From contig KQ965779.1 of NCBI GenBank assembly GCA_001574975.1, positions 124,001-188,000 of the forward strand: a stretch of DNA of 64,000 nucleotides, read 5' to 3'. Under the pieces are notes generated by a model. That model was not told the DNA's origin. It made no database searches and saw only the letters and a list, made by a program, of their open reading frames with translations. Shown piece by piece: positions 46,114 through 57,207 of this stretch. Within the stretch, counting starts at the first letter, position 1, and the number at the start of each line of letters is the position of its first letter. This DNA is from Gonapodya prolifera JEL478. Its lineage: Eukaryota > Monoblepharomycota > Monoblepharidomycetes > Monoblepharidales > Gonapodyaceae. Position numbers and translations under genes: made by a program.

Positions 46114-46763
46114 GTGGGGTGTGTTAAGGATCTGGGCTCAGCGTGGCGTGGTAGTCTGGCGTTTGTGCCGATGAGGATGGGGACAGGGCCCACGGGACGT
46201 GGGAGTAACGCGAGACCGTGGCATATCGCTGAAACACTTTGTCAATGCATTGCGATCTCTAAAAGTGCATGATTGAGCATTTTACAAAACATGGTGTCCA
46301 AACAATTGTCATCCACCATCGCAGTAACCGGTCCGCCCCACATTCACTACACCTTACGGCATCCCCTTCTTACCCCCTGGGTTTGAGAATGTGTGCAAGG
46401 GGATGCTCAATTGTGTTCCTGAGGGAGTTGAGGGGAGTTGCCAAGGACGCCACGGGTGGCGCCACATTTGCTATCTTGAATCAGATCGAAACCCGTTCAG
46501 CGCTTACTCCACCATTCTGCGATTCAGAACAGAAGCCTCGAAAAGTCAGACTGCACGAAATCTGTCCGATTGCGCGGAGGTTGGGTGTGGTCCTTCGTTG
46601 GAAAGAAAAGAAAAGTTCGTTCTGGCTTTTTCTGCGCCTCCTCCTTGCTCGGTGCGATCTCGCTCTCTTTCGATTTTCGCAACACGGTCAACATCAGCAT
46701 TTCTGTGACGATCGGGGCACATCGGCGACATTTCTACACCTTTCCAGTCGTCAAACGACTGGT

Positions 46764-49174
46764 ATGCACGACCTGCTTGCGCTGCTTGGCATCATCCTGT
46801 CCACCATCCTTGCATCGCCCGCACTCGCATTACTACAGGGTGGACAAGTCTCGGAATGCGCTGCGATAGAGTCATGGTTCAAGGCGGCTGGAACCGTGTG
46901 GTCTACGCAGGGTCCGGACTACTGTTGTACGGAGATCGCTGCACTTCCGACCTACATTCCAGGTGTCAGCTGTGATTCGCAGGGACACGTTACAGGGATC
47001 AACTTTGTAAGTTTTGTGCCGTGTTGCTTGAACGGATTCGTGTGACCTCAAAGCATTCACATGACTGGCACGCAAACGGCAAATTTGTGTCTCCACTATC
47101 CAGCAAAATGTCGCGTTCAACACGCCCTTTCCCTCGACCATCTCCTCTTTCCCCCGCATGACATTCTTTGCCGCGCTCAATAATGGGTTCACGGGACCCG
47201 TCAATCCAGACGCCTTTGCCGGTCTCCCTCTGTTGGACCGTTTGGACATCAGTGGAAACAAGCTCACAGGTTCTATTCCCAACTTGAGTGGACTACCTCT
47301 TGTTCAATTGAAACTCGAGAACAATTTCTTCAATGGGAGCATCGACGGACTGCTGCCAGCCAACATCAACACCCTCTGTTCGCTTACGCCAGGCAATTCG
47401 GGACTGGTACGTCTCACTGTCCAGGTGTTTATGCTGTCTGTGTTGAACTCCCCTTTCGCTACTCTCTTGCATTTAGACAACGTGTGCGGGCAATTACCCC
47501 GCAATCTGTCCGAGACTCCCTATTGCCTGTCCAGGGTCAGCGCCACCACCGTCACCGTCATCACTTGTTCCATCGCCCTCTGTGCGAATCGATCCATCTT
47601 CTGCAGGCCAACCCCACCACCTCTGTCATCCCCCCTCCACCTGGAATCGCTACCAGCACAGCACTTTTTTTGTCGACACCATCCATCACAGCCACGACGT
47701 CCTTTTCTTCAACCACTGGTACGATTGCGTCGAGGGAAGGGACTTCTGTCTCGCCACCTGCGACACCCACCTCTGGCTCCACACTGCGCTCGCTCAGTGG
47801 TAATGTGGGCATGCCGAGTGGTCCCAATAGTTCTCAAAGCGATGCCGGGGGCACTAAATCGACACCGAACCTTGGACTCATACTTGGCGCTGTGGCTGGT
47901 GTCGCCGGAGCCATCTTGATTTCAATTGTGGTCATTGTAACCGTGAGAAGATCAGCAGCTCGAAGAAACAAAAACCACGAGTTTAAAAGTGGGTCGCTCA
48001 AGTTACTTTTTCATCAGTTGATGCCTCTCATATTATACATTAATCAGGTATTGGTGGTTCCATATCCCCCTCGCCAAGCTCGCGATCAATGGTTATATCC
48101 AGCACTCTACACAAGATATCGGGTTCGCAAGTGCAGAGCGGTAACCTCACGTCTCCTTCGCGGAAGGGCTCTATACCAACGAAACCTCAAAACTCTGTGG
48201 CTACCCCTGCGCAAGCTGTCTACCCGGGTTCCCGAACATTGCAATACCCTCCTCAGTCAATTTCAACAGTGGCGGGACCCGAAATTCTTTCCATGGGCGT
48301 AAGCAAGTCCGCGTCCATTTCTGGTGCACGTACGGAGACAAGCCTAGTCAAAATTGTGGGAGAATGGGTATCATCCCGTGCCCATTCACATTCTGTAATG
48401 GTTAGTGATTCTCTTCTCATTTTTTTATCTGCATCTGGGATGCAAAATTCAACGACCAAACATATTATGAATTCACCGGCCGCCTTGAAGCCATCTCAAC
48501 CACATTGGTGTTTCAGCTTTCTTGCTGGAGCTGCACATGCCAAATCCAAACAAATGCACATGCCGGAGCCGAATCCAGTTTACGTAGTCAATTGTGACGT
48601 GAGTGAAGTAAAAGCGAAAGTGACTTACAAGCAATCGTTTGAAATTTCATGCAATGAATCTACTTTCACCATGCGACGTGTCACCACTACATTGCACGCA
48701 ATAATGACGAACTCACAATAATAATGGGCGCACAATTTCAGCTGCACCTGGCATACCGCGATGGGTGGGGTTTTGGAATGGACGTTGAAACGGGGAACAC
48801 TGGGGTTTTACCACTGTGAGTATGCAGAAATGGACTATGGTCGACTCGTCGTGATTACTGAAGTGATGCTCTCCCGCACCCATCAATTATTCAGTGAATA
48901 CTTGGACCTTGGGGCTGAATTACAGTCATCATACCTCGGCATACCCGGCAGTACTGACGTTGCCCCAAGTTATCGACGCTTCGAGTCTATTATGGACGTG
49001 GAATTTTCCTCAAATGGGTCATCAGCACCCTCCAGAGGTGTTCGACATACAGCAGTTTCTTACAGTTGGAATGGAACTAATTCCGCAGGTAGCCTCGATG
49101 TCCAAAGGGGTAGTGCTAGTTTACGGCAGAGTTCATACAGGGGGGAGGTGCGGAATTTTGATCGCAGTGTATAA
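46764..49174 (+). CDS. LRR - transmembrane - SH3 receptor-like protein
   Basis: The signal peptide is LLALLGIILSTILASPALAL. It is followed by ECAAIESWFKAAGTVWST and two plant-type leucine-rich repeats, PLLDRLDISGNKLTGSIPN and LPLVQLKLENNFFNGSI, with a cysteine cap (TTCAGNYPAICP). A Ser/Thr/Pro stalk leads to the helix NLGLILGAVAGVAGAILISI with VVIVTVRRSAARR. The cytosolic tail has SISPSPSSRSMVISSTLHKI and more. It ends in an SH3 domain: VYVVNCD, then ARNNDELTIIMGAQFQLHLA, then DGWGFGMDVETGNTGVLPL and EYL. The final exon ends DFSV-like RNFDRSV, TAA 49174. Two junctions (about 47540-47610 and 48598-48690) could not be closed in frame. The layout suggests a surface sensor linked to SH3-mediated signalling or actin. 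Confidence 0.7.
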
Positions 49175-49468
49175 TGGCTCTCACGTCATCATGTATCATG
49201 CAATGCTCTGTCAAGAATGTATGTGTATTAATTCTTTTCGGCCGCTGGTCCAAGAAAACTACAAGTGGAAGGGGCCTTCTTAACAGCACTCTGCTGACAG
49301 CGTCAGCGTGGCCGGATCAAGGAAGAAGTTCTGTACACATGCACCATTAACTTTGGCGAGACTCTGGCACTGCCGTAATACCAAACTGCATCATAATACC
49401 TTTCTACAATCCCGAGGCAGATTCGAATGGGGATACAAAAGAAAATCAATAATCATCTCACGCAAGCG
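49175..49468. other. intergenic, nothing seen
   Basis: Convergent 3' ends of the LRR-SH3 gene and the minus-strand F-box gene. No feature is visible. Confidence 0.4.
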
Positions 49469-51052
49469 TCACTGCCGCGTAAACACAAAACCACCATACG
49501 GCTGTAAATCCGTCTCATCCCCATCCCTCACGACGACGCGCGACTCCACCACCTTTCTCCCCTCTTCCTCGTCTCTCTTCGTACTATTCTCCGCAAGCCA
49601 CCGCCAGGTCGCCTCGGCTCCCTTCTCCCGCACCATGTTCATCACCTCGTCGCCATCCAACCCAGCGTCTTCGCACACGAGCGTCACGTACCACCCAAAC
49701 ACAATGTCGACCATGAGATCGACAAACCGGCCGGCCTCGGCATGCGACGTGCTGGCCAGGAGGGCAGCAGACATGAGGGGTCGATCATGGCGATGGAGAG
49801 GACCGAGACGACGCGGTTGTACAGGCGGCGGTCGAGAAGGGCCCATACTGCCTGATGTCGACGTCAAAGGGAGTGCGTGGTAACGGGGGGCGGGGGGCGG
49901 GGGGCGGGAGGGGCGATCACATCGAGTCACAAAACAACTTTACAAATATCGGCGCTGAGCTCACCTTGATCGTCGCAGCCTCCGTGTGCGCTCTTGCGCA
50001 CACGATCAGCGCCAACGCAGCGTCCCCCGCTCGCTCCACAAGATCTCCCAGATCCATTGTGCACTGCAGGCGCTTACCGGCGACCATACGCGTCAGGGTT
50101 TGGGCAAGAGGTGTCGGGCATTTTGCTCACGGACTGGACTGCTGCGAACGCGTGGGATGCAACGACGAGGCGGGCTGTGGATTGGATTGAATTCAACGAT
50201 ATGGTGGGACGTCATCATGCTGCCTCTACTTGTACCCTTCTGGCTCGCCGACTCGCTCAATATATCGCAAGCACACTCACCGACGATGCCGCCCGTGCAG
50301 CTTCCCTCCACGCAGAGTTCCGTTTTTCCTCGTTATTTTCGCTCGCGGTGTTCGCTCTGCTGAACAGACGGATGGCGAGGGTTTGGACGTGGGAGGAGAG
50401 AAGTTGGTCGCCCAGGAGAGGTGGAGCTGGGCCATTGAAAATTGTAAATCAAATATGAAGGCCGGGAGAAACACCCCGCGCGCGTGGATTAGTTGATCAA
50501 CTCACTCCAACCGAGGCACGAGACCCTCTGAGCCGCGATGTAGTGCTGGTTATTGTGCAGATGCCCTGCGTGACGGCCGTACATGTCGAGGCGGAGGTAG
50601 CTTCCGACGGCGATTGAGGGGAGTGTGAAGGTTGTTTTGGCTGCAAAGAAGGAAGAGGCAGAAACAGAGCGTGGGTAGGACGTGTGAAGCATGTTGCGAC
50701 GTGCCTGCGACAAGAGAAAGGGGAAAACCAGACAAGGGCGTCTGATTAGCTTACTTTCTGACTCTCAAACTGGAATGAATGGAGACATGTAGTGAGGAGA
50801 CAGCATGCTCAAGCCCTTGAACGTTGATCGCACTGCCGTAAGTTCAGGCGGACTCCCACTCTCCCGTACCGGACGGGCATCACAAAAGTTTTCGTTTTGG
50901 TCCACGTCGACTGGTGAGCACACCCCGACCGCCAGGAGGGCCGCGACGGCAGCAAGCGCGCGACTGCATCGTGCAGTACGGCACAGGTCGCGCGGATTGA
51001 GATGGACGAAGATGCGAGCGAGTATCTCGTGTGGCAGAGGGAGTGCGGACAT
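49469..51052 (-). CDS. second F-box protein
   Basis: ATG 51052 gives MSALPLPHEILARIFVHLNP with RDLCRTARCSRALAAVAALL, a standard F-box. Later exons are TFTLPSIAVGSYLRLDMYGR with HNNQHYIAAQRVSCLGW. A GTGAGT intron joins these in phase to TPPLLGDQLLSSHVQTLAIR and LFSRANTASENNEEKRNSAW. Then come LTRMVAGKRLQCTMDLGDLV with ERAGDAALALIVCARAHTEA, and VWALLDRRLYNRVVSVLSIA. The last exon has AEAGRFVDLMVDIVFGWYVT and ends DLQPYGGFVFTRQ. One frame break near 49785, in a run of C, is unexplained and could be an intron, an indel error or a true lesion. The target is unknown. It is similar in plan to the F-box gene at 41-42.7 kb. Confidence 0.5.
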
Positions 51053-51537
51053 GGACAGTCCGAGTGGCCGGATAAATGTTGCCGTGACCACGGTAGGTTT
51101 AGCCGAGAGCGTCAACCAGCCATCGGATTTGCGCCTGTTCCATCCTCGGTAATTCAGGGGGCTACTGGCCCTGGCTCGTCTCGCTGAACCAAGGCGGTCA
51201 TCTTGTGTGGGTTTCTTTTTCGGCGAAATGACGTCAACGTACCTTGTGCTTAGATGTTGGTTTGTGAGCAACATTCCTGGGATTTGCAAGAGGCCGCTTA
51301 GCGCTCCTGCGACCCACGGAGCCCATGCTTTGAGAGCGGTGGGGAACGTTCATGAAGCGCAAGCGATGTAAAACACAAAGGGAAACGAAACTCACATTTC
51401 GCGGTGAGAATGGTGACCAGCGGCAAAGAACTTTCAGAGCCGTATCCAGCCGATAAAGGTGCCTGTACTTCGAAAGCCCAAACCGCTGCGGCTAAGATGA
51501 CTGAGCTTGTGAGTGCTTCAAGGCAGTAGGCGACCTC

Positions 51538-52188
51538 GTGGCGCACATCGATGTGCTGAATAGGGAGCTCCGAGATATAATACAAGACGATCGATACTTC
51601 GTAGAGAGTCTCATGGAGTACCGTGGCGCGGTTCGCAAAATTGTTCTTGGGCAATCACAATCAGCGCCCCAGTTGCAGCGGAAACCAGAGCTGGCTCTGG
51701 TGCACAATGTGCGTGAGGTTGGTGCAGTCACGTACCCGGATGTACCTGAACGCTACGTAAAGAAACTCAAGCATATTGCCGAGGCTCTTTTTGACATCAA
51801 GGGATATGTATTCGAGCGCGACAACCTGGACGTGCTTTTGGATTCCGTCGAGCACCGAGTAAAACAGCAAAAGGGTCAAAGTGAATATCTTGAACGACAG
51901 CTACAGAGCCTGAAGGACCTCGGTAATATGAATTCACGCGTAATATACGAACCCCCTGTCTACTGGGATGCACGAAGCTACTCGTCTACTGAAAGGCACA
52001 CCATCGGGCATAAGCGACGAGACTTTCCTCCTAGACCTCGTCTGCTTCGTGTGCCTCGTGAATACAGTATGCCTAAATTGATTACAGCCGCGGAAGTCGC
52101 GAGTGCCACCCCTACGGTTTCTAACCCTGCACCACAAGACAATAGTGTGCATGTACGGAACGAGCTTCTACTCCGCCACGTTCCTTGA
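51538..52188 (+). CDS. helical protein of unknown function
   Basis: The frame is open from 51503. I could not fix the start: the first in-frame ATG is near 51610, and GTG 51538 or an upstream exon are alternatives. The product is charged and helical: HIDVLNRELRDIIQDDRYFV, ERYVKKLKHIAEALFDIKGY, VLLDSVEHRVKQQKGQSEYL and ERQLQSLKDLGNM, a likely coiled coil. A basic proline-rich tail follows (HKRRDFPPRPRLLRVPREYS). No introns are needed. It is unlike its intron-rich neighbours and overlaps a second frame downstream. I recognise no family. An element-derived gene is possible. Confidence 0.45.
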   Translation: MAHIDVLNRELRDIIQDDRYFVESLMEYRGAVRKIVLGQSQSAPQLQRKPELALVHNVREVGAVTYPDVPERYVKKLKHIAEALFDIKGYVFERDNLDVLLDSVEHRVKQQKGQSEYLERQLQSLKDLGNMNSRVIYEPPVYWDARSYSSTERHTIGHKRRDFPPRPRLLRVPREYSMPKLITAAEVASATPTVSNPAPQDNSVHVRNELLLRHVP

Positions 52189-52402
52189 GAGTATCAGGAG
52201 GCCGAACGCTAGCGAGGTTGATATCAGCAAGTACCTGATCAATGCCGCGCTCAAGCGCTTCAAGCTGGTGAAGCAGGGGGGATGCTACAAATCCGGTCTC
52301 GCTCACTTTGGTGGTCTCGTCACTTGGGTCAACCGATCCTTCGCTGACGCCGGTGTGGCGGGGGTGAACATCTTTTTCGGGGGTTCGCATGTTACGTACT
52401 AG
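52151..52402 (+). CDS. 83-residue ORF overlapping the previous frame in +1
   Basis: ATG 52151 gives MYGTSFYSATFLESIRRPNA, then EVDISKYLINAALKRFKLVK, YKSGLAHFGGLVTWVNRSFA and GVAGVNIFFGGSHVTY, TAG 52402. It overlaps the end of the 51538-52188 frame by 38 bases in a different frame. Its residue pattern is protein-like and has no low complexity. It could be a separate small gene, or the continuation of the upstream frame by an intron or frameshift. No family is recognised. Confidence 0.35.
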   Translation: MYGTSFYSATFLESIRRPNASEVDISKYLINAALKRFKLVKQGGCYKSGLAHFGGLVTWVNRSFADAGVAGVNIFFGGSHVTY

Positions 52403-52689
52403 GTGTGATGAATGGACTTTGATGGGAGAGGAGACGTGCATGGAGATTATCCAGGTTTGACCAGGCGGTAACGGCCTCCGAGATCATCACAAACACTCTT
52501 CTCGTGCGGTGATGGCTCTCCGCAGTTTCCGGCGTGGCTTGTGGGTGATGGGGGAAGAAGAGGACAGGTAGCTGGCACAATTCCTTTTCTGCGATCCTGG
52601 AGAGCCGGTTAGATTACGAGATAGCGATTGCTCAAAGTTGGCCAATTCAGAAAATCGGGCTCGTCACGCTACGACGTGTACACAAGCTG

Positions 52690-53010
52690 CGAGTTGGGGT
52701 TCTCGTCGTTTTGCTGGTCGAGTGCAGCGGTGCCGCCAACAGCAAGTGCTTCAAGAGGGCAGATGGATTTGCTGTCCCGGCGCAAATCTCGGTCAACGTC
52801 TACGACGAAAGAAAGGATGGACTCCACCTGTTGCCCGACACGTAAGAGCTTCAATTCTCAATTGCTCGTGCTGGCGCTGATGATTTTGTTTCTCATTGTT
52901 TGCTGCTTCCTCCATTCACATTAGGTATGCCATCAGGTTTTCGACCGTGAATCCAAACTACACCAGCAAGGGTGGGTGCGGCAAATGGGGAGCAATTGCT
53001 GAGGTTCGTG
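52690..53010 (+). CDS. possible two-exon fragment of a secreted protein
   Basis: The frame VLVVLLVECSGAANSKCFKR with FAVPAQISVNVYDERKDGLH and LLPD joins through a GTAAGA...TTAG intron (about 52841-52923) to TYAIRFSTVNPNYTSKGGCG with KWGAIAE. The hydrophobic start suggests a signal peptide. I found no start codon or 3' end, and the opposite strand is also open over part of it. Treat as tentative. Confidence 0.25.
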
Positions 53011-53840
53011 AATGTGACTTGATTTTCTCCGAGCGGTAAACGCAAGTCTGAATTAATTGGCTTCGAAACAGTTTTTCTTGGGACTGGCATTCCCAGAGAT
53101 TGGACCTTGCCTTGAGAAGGCAGTCAAAGTTTATTGCCGAAACTGATGATGGGCAAAGAGTAGTATCCAAGTTGTGAATAGTTATAAGAGCGAAATGTTT
53201 CAAGGTCGAAGACAAGTCCAATAATAGAATTCGATGAATGCAATACGCCATAAGAACGTTTTGGTGATTATTTATCGTTGGTTAAGTTATGGGAGTCGCC
53301 ACTCTCTCACTCTCTTTTCGTTTTTGTACTAGCACGAAGTATGCCACAAGATTGCTGAGCGATGATCTGCACTCGACGGATGAAAAGCGCTGCGAGCATT
53401 AAATTACGAGACTATTCTCTTCTCTTAAAGTCGAAGTCGGCGAAGTTTATGTCGACGTATCAAAAATGTACTTAGTATCCAAAGTTGCTCAACAATGTTT
53501 TAAGAGATCCAAGACGCGTTGAATAATAAAAGTGATTAGTACACTGTTAGAACTATGTACCATGTGTTTATCATTCCCCTAAGTCGCAAAGACTCATGAG
53601 ATAAACTGTCCACATTGTTCAAAACTTGATTTTAATTTTATTTGCACGGTATCAAAATACGCTATCTTATTCAAAAAAATTTCTTGTGTTTTCATTTCTT
53701 TGGGCTTCATTGTGCCGTTTTGAGTTCTTCATTCCGGTTTTCATTGACCGCTGTTTCATTTCATTGGGATATCAACGCGTACGCGACCATCCACAGTCCC
53801 GAATCCCCTGCTCAACTCCCTCTCTGCTAGTGCCCCACAC
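53011..53840. other. AT-rich spacer, nothing seen
   Basis: This is one of the most AT-rich stretches in the window. It contains no open frame with coding character and no clear repeat. Confidence 0.5.
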
Positions 53841-56800
53841 TCACTGCGCCGCCACCTGCGCCGCTTTCCTTCCACCCCGCTTCCGTTTCACACCCTGGGT
53901 CGCCTTGACCTGGCCCCCTTCATCCACCGTCTCCACCTTCACCGCAACAACAACATCAACGACAGGCGTCAGCTTCTTGGCCGACATCTCCACGGAGGTG
54001 ATCACAATCGCGCCGCTAGACGACCCAGTGTCCCCAACAAGTGTGCTCTGCGAATCTCCCATGGCACGCGCCGCCTCTCCCTGCACATCACTCGCCCCAT
54101 CAGCCTCCAGCATCGCCACGCTGTTGGCCCTCGTCACTCGAGGCCGTCCCTCGCTCTCCACACCTGCCACAGTGAGTACTTCCCCAACACCCACGGGTGC
54201 GCCTTCTGATGGCATAAGTGGCGAAATGAGGGGAAATATGGAGAGGAGGGAGGACGACGACTGCTTGAGACGGGGGTTCGAGAACGCGCGTAGGGGGATG
54301 CGGATCGTGGGTTTGGGAAGCCCGTTTGGTGTGCCTGGAGCTAGTGCGGTGAGGGGTGGCATTGGTGTGGGTGTGGGTGCAGGATGTTGCCCTTCGAGGA
54401 TCAGCGTGCTGTCTACGGGACGTGTTGGCGAAGCGAAGGGCGTCAAAAGCCCCGCACCAAACATATGCGTGATCGGTGTGGCGATCCGCATAGGGGGGGG
54501 AGGACTCTTATCTCGCGCAGAGGCAGACGGGGGCGGTGTCGCCAGCCCCAACAACGCCGAGGACGAGGCCGACAAAGCTCGTAAAATGTCGAGCGGCGGA
54601 GGACGAGGTTTGATACGTGGAGACGAGCGCGGCGAGGATGTGGTTGATGATGTCAGGAGCGTGCATGACGGGCAGAACCTATGATTGGGTATCAAGTTCT
54701 GAACCCCCTTCCCCCGTCTACACCCAACAAGAAACTCACCACGCCCCACTCTTCCACTCCCACACACCACCCACACCTTCATCCCCGCCCTGTGCCAAAC
54801 ACAACGCACACCCACGCCCGCTCTCCCGCCGGATCAGAACAGGGTGCCAAGATCCGTTGGATCCGGAGGGAATGGACGTGTAAGGCGCGTACAGGACGTC
54901 GGAGGGAGGGAGGAGGGTTGTAGGTGGGTGCAGGTGTGTAGAGATGGTGGTGGTAGAGGTGGAGGGTGGGAACGCGGGGAAGGAAGAGTCGGTGTGGGGG
55001 TGTAAGCGGGAGTTTGGAGGCACGAGGGGGAACGGTAGTGGCGTGGGGTGCGCGAGCGACGACGAGGCATGTGCATGCGCTGGGTGGACGTCGTGCATTG
55101 ACACGTGCCCCTGTTTCTGTTCCTGCTCCTGCTCTTGCGGGGCCTCCAAAGCCCTGTTCTCGTCCTCGGCCTCGGCCTCGGCAAACTCCACTTGGACCTC
55201 ATCCTTCCCAACAAGCACACCAACCCTCACCGCAACCTCTTCCGCATCCACCCTTCTTCCCCACGGCCCCATTCCCCCCACTCCCCCTCGCCCTCCCACT
55301 CCCCCTCCCCCCACAGCCCCAACAACCGCATCCCACTCCCCCGTCCCGGCACTCCCCGCAACAGCATGTCCCACCGCTGCGTGCAAGGGAGTTAGATCGG
55401 TGCGTGCCGCGCGGGAGGCGTGCGGGAGGAGGGATGGGTGCAGGAGCGGGCGGAGGCGGGAGAGCAGGAGGTGCGCGGATGGTGTGAGTGGGGTTGGAGG
55501 GGAGTGGGCGTGGGAGTGGGCAAGGGAGTGGGAATGGGGAAGGGGAAGGTGGGTTGAGAGGTGTGCGGCGATGAGAGCGGGGAGTGGTGGCAGTGTGGTG
55601 TGTGTGGTAAAGTAGAGCGGGATGTCCCCTCCTACCCCGCCCACACCACCATCCACATCCACATCCATCCCCCAATCCACAACCCCCTCCGCAACCCCCC
55701 TCGCCCACCGCGCCCGCTCCTCATCCCACCTCTGCCTCTCAGCCCTCTTCGCGTCCCCCACAATCGCCCTCGCCGCGTCGAGTGCAGTGTCGGCGTCGTT
55801 GGCGTGGTCGAACACGAGGTGGCAGAGCGCGAGGAGGACGTGTGGGGAGAGGGCGGGTGGTGGGGGTGGCGGTGGGGGGGTAGGGGCGCCGGTGGGAGTG
55901 GGAGTGGAAGTGGGATCAGGGGGAGAGGGAAAGTAGAGGAGACATGCGGACCGCGCGAGGTGGGACCGGGAGAGGCGCCATGATGCCAGGGCGTGGGTGA
56001 GCAGGGAGGGCGCGAGGATGTGCGGTGGCGGGATGTGGTGTTGTAGCGGTTGGTGGGGCGGGGGCTGATGCTGCGGGGGCGGCGGCTGTTGGGGTTGTTG
56101 CGGCTGTTGCGCTGGTGGTTGGAGGAGAACTGGTTGTGGAGGAGGACCAGTGACAGCGTGCGGACCCGGAATGGAAGCAGAAGCGTCGAACGCTGCCGGT
56201 GCGAACAGCGACGTGTGCGAGTATGTCGATTTCGGGGCTGGTGGGGGCTGCAGCGGGGCGTGGACTTCAGAGAGTGGGGGCGCGGAGACGGCGTGGAATC
56301 CCGGCGACGCGTGGACGTGCAGGGCGGTGTGGGTGTATGATGTGTACTGCTGGTATTGGTGCTGGTGCTGGTCAGGAACAGGGAGAGGAACCGGAACGTG
56401 CATTGTGTGCGTGGCGTACATGTGCGGGTGCGCGTCGGTGTACGGAGAAGGTGTAGGAGCAGGCTGGTACGATGAATGCATGTACCCTCCCACGGTTTGT
56501 GCCTGCCCATCCGCGGCTGTCACCGCCCACCCTTCGCCCGTCTGCACTGCCCACCCTGTGCCCACGTCCCACTGCTGCTGCATTCCGTACTGTCCCGCAC
56601 CCGCGTACGGTCCCACGCCCGCTGATATCTGCCGTCCCTGCGTCTGCACCTGCACCTGCGCCTGCATGCCCCACGCGCCGACCTGGCCAAATTCGCCCCA
56701 CTGCCCGCCCAGCTCACTGGCGTCTCCCATGACGGTATCGTCGCTTTCGCCCGCGACCGCTACGGACGACGAAGTCGCCACGTCTGCCAGTCCGAGTGCC

Positions 56801-56976
56801 TCGAGCGCTTCGACGTCGAGGAACGTTGATGCCATCTTGACGAAATCGGAGTCTGGGAGTGGGGGGACGGGCGAGCGGGAGAGAGCGTGCGAGGGAGACA
56901 GACGGGGAGAGGAGAGCGGAGATGGCGCGAGCGAGAGCGAGGGTGCGCGCGTCAGGATCGGCGACATGGAGGACAT
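53841..56976 (-). CDS. large Pro/His/Gln/Ser-rich nuclear-type protein with a CX2C...CX2C motif
   Basis: ATG 56976 gives MSSMSPILTRAPSLSLAPSP. DSDFVKMASTFLDVEALEAL with GLADVATSS is an acidic helix that could be an activation domain. Then come hundreds of residues of His/Pro/Gln-rich sequence, and LLTHALASWRLSRSHLARSA with LLYFPSP as a short folded part. A single intron (about 54690-54747) joins CALCLAQGG and WEWKSGAWFCPSCTLLTSS, which together form a CX2C-X21-CX2C zinc-binding-like motif. The end is KRKRGGRKAAQVAAQ, resembling an AT-hook or nuclear signal. It is probably a transcription regulator. The exact class is not known. It faces the GATA gene across a 231-bp divergent promoter. Confidence 0.65.
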
Positions 56977-57207
56977 GGCGGGGAGTTGGCGATGGGAGAA
57001 GGGAGGAGAGAGAATGAAGGAAGGAGAGAGAGGAGGGAGAGGGATCGCGTGCGCGCTGATGCGGGGTCGCACGTCGCTGCGCGGGATGCTCGCGGAGATT
57101 GGTGCAGCTGCGATGAGCCACTGTAGTTGCGGAGAGTGGGGACACCGGGGCTACGTGTCACGATTCCTTGTGCACTCATCGCTTCACAGTCGACTTTGCC
57201 CCCACCG
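56977..57207. promoter_or_regulatory. compact divergent promoter between two regulator genes
   Basis: Only 231 bases separate the ATG at 56976 (minus) from the ATG at 57208 (plus). The interval is GC-rich with GAGA/GGAG purine runs on one side. No TATA box is evident. The two genes are likely to share regulation, and no specific site can be named. Confidence 0.5.

Noticed and set aside
55199-55708. Glycine- and cysteine-rich frames on both strands inside the Pro/His-rich gene
   Set aside because: They are shadows of CCN/GGN-rich low-complexity coding sequence.
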